From Sphingobacterium spiritivorum (lineage in GTDB: Bacteria > Bacteroidota > Bacteroidia > Sphingobacteriales > Sphingobacteriaceae), in contig NZ_CP068082.1 in the NCBI RefSeq assembly GCF_016724845.1, positions 3,472,001 to 3,536,000 of the forward strand: 64,000 nt of DNA, written 5' to 3'. A program made the translations under genes and the position numbers. Position 1 is the first letter of the stretch; every line of letters begins with the position of its first letter. Positions 51,604 to 60,868 of this stretch are shown here, in pieces. The notes beneath the pieces were generated by a model, which worked only from the letters and a program-made list of their open reading frames with translations, was not told the origin of the DNA and made no database searches.

Positions 51604-53694
51604 ATGAAATACCTACAGATAATTATGTGCTTCCTTGTCCTTATGCTGACCAAGTCAGTATCAGCACAGGCTACCTATCCTTTTGGAACGATCAGCAAAC
51701 GTATCGTTGATGATCACCTGCGTACAGATGCCGGAGCGGATAAGCGGGCTGAAGATATGCTGGCCAGAATGAGTAAAAACGGAAGCTGGGAAGATATCGA
51801 TTATGCAGATGTCGTTTTTACAAAATGGACACCTTCTGATCATCTCACACGGCTGTCGCTCCTTATTCAGTCCTATATCAACAAGGACGGAAAGCATTAC
51901 AATGATCCTAAGTTTTATAATGCTATCGTACAGGCTTATCAATTCTGGTATGATAAAGACCCAAAAAGTGGCAACTGGTGGCACAACGAGATCAGTGTAC
52001 CACAGCAACTAGGAGTCCTGTTGATATTATCCCGCTACGGAGCAGAAAAACTTCCGGCAGACCTTGATCAAAAGTTGATAGAACGCATGAAAAGGGGAGA
52101 TGCTGCAGCGAAGACCGGTGCAAATAAAACAGATATAGCCATGCACTATTTTTACAGATCACTGCTTACCGAAGATAAAGAACTTCTGAGCTATTCTCTG
52201 AGCGAGCTGTATCAGCCCGTACAATTAGTGGACGGAGAAGAGGGGCTGCAATATGACTATTCTTATTTACAACACGGCCCTCAACTCTATATCTCAGGAT
52301 ATGGAAATGTGTATCTGACCGGATTATTCACCATATTAAAATACGTTTACAATACACCTTATTTTATTGCTGAGGATAAGTTAGCACTGCTAACTGGCTT
52401 CTATCGTCATACTTTTCTCAATATGCACCGCGGTAAATACATGGATTTCAATGTAGAAGGAAGAGGTGTAAGCCGGAAAGATATCCTCCTCAAAACTAAT
52501 GAAGCAAAACGTCTGGATATCGCAATGCTGATCGATAGTAAGAATATCAAAACTTACGAATCAGAGAAGGCTAAATTTGAAAGCCCTGCTAATCTTTCAA
52601 AAGAGGTAAAACCACTTCACCGATATTTCTGGAAAGCCGATTTTACTCTTCACAACCGTCCTGAATATCATGTGTCCGTGCGGACAGCAAGTGACCGTAC
52701 CAACAGAAGTGAGGCCGGAAACGGGGAGAATTTGTACGGAAGATACCTGTCAGACGGTGCCATGAATATACAGCAGAGCGGACCAGAATACATGAATATA
52801 ATGCCCGTCTGGGAATGGGATAAAATCCCGGGTACGACATCTCCGGATCACAAAGAAGATAAATTGATGGATACAGAATGGGGCGTACGCGGCAACAACC
52901 AATTTGCCGGAGGAGTATCCGACAGTCTGTATGGAGTTACAGCTTATCAGATGAATTATGATGCAGTACAAGCCAAAAAATCATGGTTTTTCCTGGATCA
53001 GGAAATTCTGTGTCTGGGTGCTGATATCAACAGCGATCTGGATATTCCGGTTACGACTACCATCAATCAGGCCTGGTTACAGGGACCGGTTCAGTTAGAT
53101 GGCAAAACGACTGTAAAGAAACAAGCTCCTGCGCAGGTTTCAGCTTCACAGTTGTGGCATAACGGATCAGGCTATGTAATTGCAGAAGGGCAGCGGACAT
53201 TTCTTTCTGCTGAAACACAGGAGGGATCCTGGAAACGCATCAATAAATCAGGAGAGGCTGCCCCGGTTAAGGGAGACGTATTCAAACTGTGGATAGATCA
53301 CGGAATACGTCCTAAAGATGCACATTATGAATACCGTGTATTGCCTGCTCTGACCAATGCCAAAGCATTTGCCAAAGTAAAGAATCAGGCTCAAGTGATC
53401 GAAAATACAAAGCGGGCTCAGCTTGTATATAACGCTGGAAATCAGTTACTTATGGGGGTAATGTATGAGGCTGGCAAAATTGAACATGAAGGATTGATGT
53501 TGACAACGGATAAGCCCTGTGTTTTTATGCTGAGAAAAACCGGCAATCAGGTTATTCTGGATATTGCAGATCCGCTTTATAAGGAAACGCAGATCACCGT
53601 TAGTGCAGGACTGGGGACAGCAGGACAACCCCGGACGATATCCCTTCCGCAGCAGGAACTGCAAGGCTCTACAGTGAGACAGATTATGAATTAA
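51604..53694 (+). CDS. cslA: PL8 family chondroitin AC-type lyase
   Basis: A 696-residue secreted lyase, signal ending KSVSAQ. The helical toroid and beta domains match Pedobacter heparinus chondroitinase AC in length. From memory its catalytic residues are Asn175, His225, Tyr234, Arg288 and Glu371; here Asn174 (GANKTD), His224 (LQHGPQ), Tyr233 (SGYGNV), Arg287 (EGRGVSRK) and Glu370 (RSEAGNGEN) sit at a constant offset of one. It should cut chondroitin-4/6-sulfate and hyaluronan by beta-elimination to unsaturated disaccharides. It starts 16 bp after the sulfatase stop. The symbol follows the P. heparinus homologue; a hyaluronate-preferring enzyme is not excluded. Confidence 0.9.
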   Translation: MKYLQIIMCFLVLMLTKSVSAQATYPFGTISKRIVDDHLRTDAGADKRAEDMLARMSKNGSWEDIDYADVVFTKWTPSDHLTRLSLLIQSYINKDGKHYNDPKFYNAIVQAYQFWYDKDPKSGNWWHNEISVPQQLGVLLILSRYGAEKLPADLDQKLIERMKRGDAAAKTGANKTDIAMHYFYRSLLTEDKELLSYSLSELYQPVQLVDGEEGLQYDYSYLQHGPQLYISGYGNVYLTGLFTILKYVYNTPYFIAEDKLALLTGFYRHTFLNMHRGKYMDFNVEGRGVSRKDILLKTNEAKRLDIAMLIDSKNIKTYESEKAKFESPANLSKEVKPLHRYFWKADFTLHNRPEYHVSVRTASDRTNRSEAGNGENLYGRYLSDGAMNIQQSGPEYMNIMPVWEWDKIPGTTSPDHKEDKLMDTEWGVRGNNQFAGGVSDSLYGVTAYQMNYDAVQAKKSWFFLDQEILCLGADINSDLDIPVTTTINQAWLQGPVQLDGKTTVKKQAPAQVSASQLWHNGSGYVIAEGQRTFLSAETQEGSWKRINKSGEAAPVKGDVFKLWIDHGIRPKDAHYEYRVLPALTNAKAFAKVKNQAQVIENTKRAQLVYNAGNQLLMGVMYEAGKIEHEGLMLTTDKPCVFMLRKTGNQVILDIADPLYKETQITVSAGLGTAGQPRTISLPQQELQGSTVRQIMN

Positions 53695-53727
53695 AACCCA
53701 ATAAACCACTATAAACCAACTATATTT

Positions 53728-56700
53728 ATGAATAGTATTCGAATAATAAGCCTGTTCCTGATGCTGCTTATATGGCAGACAGGATCTGCCCAATCCGGCA
53801 GGACCGTTACCGGGACGGTCTATGATGAGGAAACCCGGCAACCTTTACCCGGGGTGTCTATTTCCCTGCAAAATGCAAAGGCAGGAACAGTCACCGACAC
53901 ACATGGTAAATTTAATTTAACGATATCCGGCAACGATGTTGTATTAACGTTCAAATACATAGGATATGAGTCAAAAGATGTCAGTATTCCCGCTACTGGC
54001 GCTATGTCTGTGACTATCCGTAAGGACAACCGATCTTTAGATGAGGTCGTTGTCATAGGCTATGGGGAAGTGCAGCGTAAAGATGTGACCGGATCTGTAG
54101 GTTCCGTCAAAATGGAGGACATCAAGAGAGCGCCGGTAGGTTCAGCTCTTGAAGCTCTTGCCGGACGGGTTGCAGGTGTGCAGGTTACGTCTGAAAGCGG
54201 CAAACCGGGATCCGGAGTTAATATCGTCGTAAGGGGAGCCAACTCACTGACACAATCCAACGAACCGCTCTATGTTATCGACGGATTTCCTATGGAAGAT
54301 GCCAATGCCAATGTGTTGAATCCAGCGGAGATCGAATCCATAGAAATCCTGAAAGATGCTTCAGCTACCGCCATATACGGAGCCAGAGGAGCTAACGGAG
54401 TTGTACTGATCACCACCCGAAAAGGTAAGGAGGGAGCACCCGTTATCAACTATTCCGGTTATGTAGGTGTACAGCAAATTATCAATAAAATGGAGCTGAT
54501 GAACCCTTATGAATTTGTGAAATTACAGAGGGATATTGACTCCGTCGGAATCAAACTCACCTATTTCAGAGATGGGAAAGGACTGGAAGATTATCGTAAT
54601 GCTGCCGGAAACGACTGGCAGGATCTGCTTTTCAAAACAGCGACTATGCAGGATCATTCCTTATCGGTAATGGGGGGAAATAAATCCACAAAATATTCCT
54701 TTTCCGGAAATGTATTCGATCAGGACGGTATTATTATCAACTCCGGTTTCCGGAGATACCAGGGTAAGATGACCTTAGACCAGACTTTCAATAAACTCAA
54801 AGTAGGTGTTAATGCAATGTATACGGCAACCAAGACTTCCGGTACAAATCCATCAGCACCGGATGCTACATATTCAGCGATGAATTACCTGATGTACAGC
54901 GTTTGGGGATACCGCCCTGTCGGCTTCGGAAGTGATACCGATCTTGTTAACTCCCTGATAGATCCGGATGTGGATGCCAGTAACGACTATCGGATAAATC
55001 CTATTATGTCTGCTGAAAATGAATACCGCGCCAATTTTAACAACAGGCTGATTGCTAATGGTTATGCTGAATATGCTTTTACCAAAGATCTGAAGCTTCG
55101 TATCAACGGAGGTATCAATAAGACCGACTGGAGACAGGAGTCATTCAATAATTCCATGACACGCTATGGTTACTGGGCCAGTATCAATAAAGTAAACGGC
55201 TCTATAATGTATACCGATAGCTATACCTGGCTGAATGAAAATTTGCTGACCTATAATAAGAAATTTGGTAAAGATCATACACTGAATGCCGTAGCAGGTA
55301 TTACATTTCAGGAAAATGTATGGAAGCGATATGGTTTGTCAGCTATCCAGCTTCCCAATGAAGATCTGGGGCTTGCCGGATTAAGCCAGGGTATTGCGCA
55401 ACCTGTTACCTCCCTGAATACAGAATGGTCACTGATGTCTTATCTGGCTCGTGTAAATTACAGCTACCAGAATAAATACCTCCTTACAGCTTCCTACCGC
55501 GCTGATGGTTCTTCCAAATTCAGAAAAAACAACAGATGGGGATATTTTCCATCGGCTGCATTCGCATGGAGACTGATCAATGAAAGCTTTATGAAAGAAC
55601 AAACCCTGTTTTCAGATGCGAAAGTACGTCTGGGATATGGTGTAACGGGGAACAACAGAGTCAATGAATATGCAACCTATGCGCAGTTGAGTTTTGACAA
55701 TACAGGACCGGCAACAAATGGCTATTATCCCTTTAACAATACCATTACGCAAGGGGTATATTTAAGTTCCATTGCTAATCCTGACCTTCGTTGGGAAAGT
55801 ACCAAACAATCAAATATAGGTGTGGATCTCGGACTGTTCAAACAACGTTTGTTAGTAACGGTAGATTATTATAAGAAAAAGACCACGGATCTGCTGTTGA
55901 ATGCCAGCCTGCCTCTGAGTACTGGATATTCCACTGCTTTCAAAAATATAGGAGCGACTACCAATCAGGGTCTGGAGATTAGTTTGTCCGGAGATGTTAT
56001 CAAGAAAAACGATTTTAACTGGAATTCATCATTCAATATCGCTTTCAATAAAAACCGTGTGGTATCATTGACCGAAAATCAGGAAAGCATTACAAGTACA
56101 GTGCCCTGGGATCAGAACTACACCTCCATTCCACTCTATATAGCGAAGATCGGACAGCCAATCGGACAGATATACGGATTTATATGGGACGGAGTATATC
56201 AGTATGAGGATTTTAATCAGTTGCCTAATGGGACCTATGAGCTTAAATCCGGTGTGACGACAAATGGTAATTCCAGATCCAATATCCGCCCGGGAGATAT
56301 CAAATACCGTGATCTGAATGGCGACAATGTAGTAGATAACTATGATCGTACAGTGATCGGTAATGCTTATCCCATTCATCAGGGAGGATTCTCCAACAAC
56401 TTCAGATATAAAAATTTTGATCTGAATGTCTTTATGCAGTGGTCATATGGAAATGATGTAGTCAATGCAAACAGACTTTGGTTTGAGGCCGGAAATAAAA
56501 CCAACCTCAATCAGTTTGCGACATTTGAAAACAGATGGACTCCCGATAATCAGACCAATGATATGTTTAGAGTCGGAGGAATGGGGCCTTATGCCTATTC
56601 ATCACGTGTCGTGGAAGACGCCTCTTATCTCCGTCTGAAGACAGTGTCATTTGGATACAATTTTGACCCGAAGGTATTAAGCAAATTAAAGATCAGAAGT

Positions 56701-56862
56701 CTGCGGGTATATGCGACCGCTCAAAACCTGTATACGTTTACAAATTACTCCGGCTATGATCCGGAGGTAGCAGTATACTACTCGGCGCTGACTCCGGGAT
56801 TTGACTATTCGTCTTATCCTCGTCCTAAGACATTTGTATTTGGTATAAATGTAGGTTTGTAA
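53728..56862 (+). CDS. SusC-type TonB-dependent transporter of the GAG locus
   Basis: A 1044-residue outer-membrane transporter. The signal ends QTGSAQS, then comes a carboxypeptidase-regulatory-like domain (TGTVYDEETRQPLPGVSISL), the SusC TonB-box-like LDEVVVIGYGEVQRKDVTGS, the plug (ALEALAGRVAGVQVTSESGK, IEILKDASATAIYGARGANG) and a barrel ending TFVFGINVGL. Unlike the SusC at 16387 it has no STN domain, in keeping with control by the HTCS rather than by a sigma/anti-sigma pair. It should import unsaturated GAG oligosaccharides. It starts 33 bp after the lyase and is followed by SusD. Confidence 0.95.
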   Translation: MNSIRIISLFLMLLIWQTGSAQSGRTVTGTVYDEETRQPLPGVSISLQNAKAGTVTDTHGKFNLTISGNDVVLTFKYIGYESKDVSIPATGAMSVTIRKDNRSLDEVVVIGYGEVQRKDVTGSVGSVKMEDIKRAPVGSALEALAGRVAGVQVTSESGKPGSGVNIVVRGANSLTQSNEPLYVIDGFPMEDANANVLNPAEIESIEILKDASATAIYGARGANGVVLITTRKGKEGAPVINYSGYVGVQQIINKMELMNPYEFVKLQRDIDSVGIKLTYFRDGKGLEDYRNAAGNDWQDLLFKTATMQDHSLSVMGGNKSTKYSFSGNVFDQDGIIINSGFRRYQGKMTLDQTFNKLKVGVNAMYTATKTSGTNPSAPDATYSAMNYLMYSVWGYRPVGFGSDTDLVNSLIDPDVDASNDYRINPIMSAENEYRANFNNRLIANGYAEYAFTKDLKLRINGGINKTDWRQESFNNSMTRYGYWASINKVNGSIMYTDSYTWLNENLLTYNKKFGKDHTLNAVAGITFQENVWKRYGLSAIQLPNEDLGLAGLSQGIAQPVTSLNTEWSLMSYLARVNYSYQNKYLLTASYRADGSSKFRKNNRWGYFPSAAFAWRLINESFMKEQTLFSDAKVRLGYGVTGNNRVNEYATYAQLSFDNTGPATNGYYPFNNTITQGVYLSSIANPDLRWESTKQSNIGVDLGLFKQRLLVTVDYYKKKTTDLLLNASLPLSTGYSTAFKNIGATTNQGLEISLSGDVIKKNDFNWNSSFNIAFNKNRVVSLTENQESITSTVPWDQNYTSIPLYIAKIGQPIGQIYGFIWDGVYQYEDFNQLPNGTYELKSGVTTNGNSRSNIRPGDIKYRDLNGDNVVDNYDRTVIGNAYPIHQGGFSNNFRYKNFDLNVFMQWSYGNDVVNANRLWFEAGNKTNLNQFATFENRWTPDNQTNDMFRVGGMGPYAYSSRVVEDASYLRLKTVSFGYNFDPKVLSKLKIRSLRVYATAQNLYTFTNYSGYDPEVAVYYSALTPGFDYSSYPRPKTFVFGINVGL

Positions 56863-56879
56863 GATTATAAAAGAAAAAC

Positions 56880-58451
56880 ATGAAAACAACGATAAAAAAT
56901 ATTCCTTCAACAGCGTTTTTGCTACTGTTGATGCTGATCGTATTCCTGTTGCCGGGATGTAGTAAGTTTCTCGATAAGGATCCTACTTTCATTGTTAAAG
57001 AAAACTATTATAAAACGGAAGCTGATGTACAGGCCGGACTGACTGGCGTATATGATATATTGGGTAAGGAAGAAGTATATGGCAGCAACCTGTCGGTTTA
57101 CCTTCCTATTTCAGACGAAGGTGTGTACTACCGAAGTGCTTATGTGACAGGATTATCTGTTTATAATTTTGATGCTTCGGAAAGCAATGTGCGTGCATTG
57201 TGGCGCTATCTCTATGAGGGGATTGAAAGAGCAAATACACTGCTCTACCGGATCAATGAAGTACATATGGATGAAACGGTCAAAAAAGTGACGATCGGAG
57301 AAGCTAAGTTTTTGAGAGCCTATTATTATTTTCTGCTGGTTAGCCATTGGGGAAGTGTTCCGTTGAAAACATTGCCTACTGCGTCTGTAACGGATGTCAA
57401 TATTGAAGGTACCCCACCTAAAGATATTTATGCCTTTGTGGTATCCGAAATGGAAGCTGCAGAAGCCATGGTCAAGAATATCAATGAATACGGGTATTCA
57501 GGTCGTGTGACGAGAACTGCGGTACAAGGTATTCTGGCACGTGTCTATCTTAAGATGGCCGGCTTTCCGCTAAATGACGTGTCCAAATATGAGAAAGCAT
57601 TAGAATGGTCCGGAAAAGTAGTACACTCTTCAGGATATCAGCATGCGCTGATCGGTGATTATGCCAAACTGTTCAAAGATATGGCATCAGACAAATACAA
57701 CATTCAGGAATCTATATGGGAAGTTGAGTTTGCAGGCAATCGTGCCGCAGATTTTGAAGCCGGACGTCTGGGAAATGCGATCGGAATTCAATGTAATGAT
57801 GAGGCATATGGCTATTCATACGGATTTATAGCAACCACTAAACGGCTGTACCAGGCATATGAAAATACAGACCTGCGCAGAGACTGGAATATCGCTACCT
57901 ACAAATATTCTTATGTGAATAACAAAGTAACAGATTCGGTGTATTATGTGGCTACAGATATTGAAAACCGCCATGCTGCCAAGTACCGCAGACCATACGA
58001 GCGGGTATTGCCACGCAATAAAAACTATACGCCTATTAATTTTCCTTTATTACGTTACTCCGATGTACTGCTGATGTATGCAGAAGCTGAAAACGAAGTC
58101 AACGGAGCTACAGCAGAAGCCAAAGCAGCTGTTAAGCAGGTGCGTGACCGTGCTAAAGCATCTGATAAGAGTACAGCTATAGGTACTAAAGATGATATGA
58201 GACAACTCATCCGTGATGAGCGTTTCCGTGAATTAGCGTTCGAAGGTATCCGTAAGTATGATCTCATACGCTGGGGACTCTTTCAGTCAAATATGAAATC
58301 TTTGGCAAGCGAGATCGAAACCTCTGCACCTGCAGCAGTCAAATACATGGCTTTGGCAGGAAAAAATGTAGCGGAGAGGGATCTTTTGCTTCCTATTCCT
58401 ATTGCTGAAATATCATTGAATAATGCTATTAAACAAAATCCGGGTTGGTAA
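56880..58451 (+). CDS. SusD-type glycan-binding lipoprotein of the GAG locus
   Basis: A 523-residue lipoprotein (LLPGCSKFL, Cys27). The SusD start FLDKDPTFIVKENYYKTEAD, the core motif GEAKFLRAYYYFLLVSHWGS and the C-terminal RDERFRELAFEGIRKYDLIR are present. It lids the SusC partner and binds chondroitin or hyaluronan oligosaccharides at the surface. It lies 17 bp after susC. Confidence 0.95.
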   Translation: MKTTIKNIPSTAFLLLLMLIVFLLPGCSKFLDKDPTFIVKENYYKTEADVQAGLTGVYDILGKEEVYGSNLSVYLPISDEGVYYRSAYVTGLSVYNFDASESNVRALWRYLYEGIERANTLLYRINEVHMDETVKKVTIGEAKFLRAYYYFLLVSHWGSVPLKTLPTASVTDVNIEGTPPKDIYAFVVSEMEAAEAMVKNINEYGYSGRVTRTAVQGILARVYLKMAGFPLNDVSKYEKALEWSGKVVHSSGYQHALIGDYAKLFKDMASDKYNIQESIWEVEFAGNRAADFEAGRLGNAIGIQCNDEAYGYSYGFIATTKRLYQAYENTDLRRDWNIATYKYSYVNNKVTDSVYYVATDIENRHAAKYRRPYERVLPRNKNYTPINFPLLRYSDVLLMYAEAENEVNGATAEAKAAVKQVRDRAKASDKSTAIGTKDDMRQLIRDERFRELAFEGIRKYDLIRWGLFQSNMKSLASEIETSAPAAVKYMALAGKNVAERDLLLPIPIAEISLNNAIKQNPGW

Positions 58452-58469
58452 TGATCAGTTGATACTTAT

Positions 58470-59396
58470 ATGAAAAAGATAGTCTATATATTGTCACTAT
58501 GCTATATTCTGGTAGCATGTGAGAAAAGAGAAAATTTACCGGTATCCTTATCGGTCAGTACAGAAAAAGTAAATTATAAAGTCGGCGATACCGTTCGTTT
58601 TACATTAAGCGGTAATCCGGATCAGTTGGTATTCTGGTCAGGAGAGGAAAGTCACCGTTACATCTATCGTGACCGGACACGTGCTGAGAGTGAAGTTATC
58701 CAGCTTTCATTTGCGACAAACAGGCGCTATGGGGCAGATGCCCAGCAGCCGGGTTCTTTGCGCTTACTTGCTACTCAGAATTTTAATGCAGTATATGATG
58801 CTACAGGCATCAAACCATCCGATTGGGTGGATATTACAAGTGCTTTTACACTCTCACCCATTCAGTCTAATGATGCTACATATGCACCTTCAGGTACAGT
58901 CAATATATTGGCCTTACAACAGACAGGTTTGACTGTAGATGTTCAAAAACCGATCTATTTTGCGTTTAAGTATACCGGTGTGACAGGATCTACACAGCCT
59001 CGCTGGTGGATCAATGCATTTAATATAAATACTATAACCAGTGACGGACAGGTGCTTACCGTATCCGGAATCAAAGAAGCCGGATGGAAGTTCGTAAAGG
59101 TGTTGCCTTCTTCTCCGGTTACCTGGATTTTCGGTACAGATAATATCCTCAAATATGCCGGAGGAGCCGCTGCGGTAGGAAGTAATCAGGTGTGGGCAGT
59201 GACCGCAGGTCTGAACCTGACAAGTGTAAGTCCGGATACAGGTGTTGCGCTCAAAAACATGGCCACCCGAATGGATACCTACAGTCATGTCTATACAAAA
59301 CCGGGTAAATATACTGTAACCTTTGTGGCTGCCAATGCCAATATATACGGACAAGATCAGGTTACTAAAGATGTAACGATTAATGTGGCGGAATAA
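58470..59396 (+). CDS. DUF5017-type surface lipoprotein
   Basis: A 308-residue lipoprotein (YILVACEKRE, Cys17). The N-terminal Ig-like part has VNYKVGDTVRFTLSGNPDQL and a conserved FWSGEESHRYIYRDRTRAES, features I associate with DUF5017. The C-terminal part (HVYTKPGKYTVTFVAANANI) is PKD-like. Its place after SusD suggests a surface glycan-binding protein like SusE/SusF. No catalytic residues are visible. Confidence 0.75.
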   Translation: MKKIVYILSLCYILVACEKRENLPVSLSVSTEKVNYKVGDTVRFTLSGNPDQLVFWSGEESHRYIYRDRTRAESEVIQLSFATNRRYGADAQQPGSLRLLATQNFNAVYDATGIKPSDWVDITSAFTLSPIQSNDATYAPSGTVNILALQQTGLTVDVQKPIYFAFKYTGVTGSTQPRWWINAFNINTITSDGQVLTVSGIKEAGWKFVKVLPSSPVTWIFGTDNILKYAGGAAAVGSNQVWAVTAGLNLTSVSPDTGVALKNMATRMDTYSHVYTKPGKYTVTFVAANANIYGQDQVTKDVTINVAE

Positions 59397-59439
59397 GAAC
59401 TTAACGGAACTCAAATCATAAAATAAATTATATATCTAT

Positions 59440-60684
59440 ATGACACTATTATTTAAAGTCACAGCGCTGTCTATGTTAGCCGTTACGCTGGCTTGCTCCT
59501 CCACTTCAGGCAATTTTGTTGCGAAGGATTTCGAAAGGGCAGAAGAGCAGTACACCGTATTACTCAACAATTCCAAAGATATCACCATTTTTCCGCGGAC
59601 ATTGGATTCTGCAGGCAATGTGAAAGGTACGGATGTGTGGGATTGGACAGGAGGTTTTTTTGCGGGAAGCCTGTGGAATATATACGAATACAGCAAAGAT
59701 CCCAAATGGGAAGCTACAGCCATAAAATGGACGGAAGCACTGGAAGAAGGGAAATTTCTGACACAGCATCATGATATCGGATTTGTCATGTATTGTTCCT
59801 ATGGTAACGCTATAAAAAATCTGAAAGACACAGCAAAAATAAATGCATACAATAAGATACTGATCCAGTCCGGTGAATCGGCTCTGACTCGTTTTAACCC
59901 AAAGGTAGGGTTGATTAAATCATGGAATTCAAAGATGTCATGGGATAAAAAGACACTTTGGAATTATCCTGTCATCATCGATAATATGATGAATCTAGAA
60001 ATGCTTTTTTATGTAAGCAAACTGACAGGAGATGATAAATACAAAAAAGTAGCCATCAGCCATGCTGATCAGACAATGAAATACCATTTCCGTCCGGATT
60101 ACAGCACCTACCATGTGGTTGATTATGATACCACCTCCGGTAAAGTATTACATCAGCAGACCAATCAGGGTTTTGCGGACAATTCTACATGGTCCAGAGG
60201 GCAAGCCTGGGCAGTATACGGATATACGGTAATGTACCGGGAGACCAAAGATCCGAAATATCTGACGACAGCAGAGCATGCAGCAGATTTTTTTCTGAAT
60301 CATGCTAATTTGCCTGAAGATAAAATACCATACTGGGATTTCAATGTGAACCAGGAAGGCTATAAACCTGATTGGGCATATGATTCAAAACGATTTGATG
60401 TTATACGCCGTGATGCTTCTGCTGCAGCTGTTATTGCCTCAGCACTACTGGAGCTCAGCGGATACGCACAGGAAAAAGGAAAAGCATACCTGAATGCGGC
60501 TGAACAAATTCTTAAGGCCCTTTCTTCAGATGAATATCTGGCCAAAAAGGGTACAAATGGAGGCTTTCTACTCTTGCATTCTGTAGGCAGTATGCCACAT
60601 AACAGTGAAATCGATGTGCCGTTGACATATGCAGATTATTATTTTCTGGAAGCACTTAACCGCTATCGAGAGCTGAAAAAATAG
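59440..60684 (+). CDS. GH88 unsaturated glucuronyl hydrolase
   Basis: A 414-residue enzyme with lipobox TLACSST (Cys19), so anchored in a membrane. The (alpha/alpha)6 barrel includes VWDWTGGFFAGSLWNIYEYS, HHDIGFVMYCS with the likely catalytic Asp112, YPVIIDNMMNLEM with Asp181 and DNSTWSRGQAWAVYGYT. In Bacillus UGL the two essential acids are Asp88 and Asp149, with similar spacing. It hydrates the 4,5-double bond of the terminal unsaturated uronate, splitting lyase products. It is the last gene of the PUL and is followed by terminator-like hairpins. Confidence 0.92.
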   Translation: MTLLFKVTALSMLAVTLACSSTSGNFVAKDFERAEEQYTVLLNNSKDITIFPRTLDSAGNVKGTDVWDWTGGFFAGSLWNIYEYSKDPKWEATAIKWTEALEEGKFLTQHHDIGFVMYCSYGNAIKNLKDTAKINAYNKILIQSGESALTRFNPKVGLIKSWNSKMSWDKKTLWNYPVIIDNMMNLEMLFYVSKLTGDDKYKKVAISHADQTMKYHFRPDYSTYHVVDYDTTSGKVLHQQTNQGFADNSTWSRGQAWAVYGYTVMYRETKDPKYLTTAEHAADFFLNHANLPEDKIPYWDFNVNQEGYKPDWAYDSKRFDVIRRDASAAAVIASALLELSGYAQEKGKAYLNAAEQILKALSSDEYLAKKGTNGGFLLLHSVGSMPHNSEIDVPLTYADYYFLEALNRYRELKK

Positions 60685-60741
60685 ATAAAAACTAGTTGCC
60701 AAAGTAAGATCAGTCAGGCTGATCAGGCAGTCGCTATAAAA

Positions 60742-60768
60742 TACCCTCTCTTTTTTAAGGAGAGGGTA
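60742..60768 (+). terminator. Hairpin after the GH88 gene
   Basis: TACCCTCTC and GAGAGGGTA form a perfect 9-bp stem with a T-rich loop. No T run follows, so it may be a processing or stabilising hairpin rather than a terminator. Confidence 0.45.
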
Positions 60769-60792
60769 ATCACAACTTTACAAAATACAAGT

Positions 60793-60845
60793 AGACCCTG
60801 AACCTGCATACCTCACGGTACTCAAGGATTCAGGGTCTCGTTTTT
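60793..60845 (+). terminator. Terminator of the GAG utilisation operon
   Basis: AGACCCTGAA and TTCAGGGTCT form a perfect 10-bp stem with a 26-nt loop, followed by CGTTTTT. It lies between the convergent GH88 and multicopper oxidase genes. Confidence 0.7.
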
Positions 60846-60868
60846 GGACCTTATATGTCTGTTAAAAA

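Noticed and set aside
53446..53841. Minus-strand ORF across the lyase/susC junction
   Set aside because: Antisense to two well-supported genes and lacking any family features.
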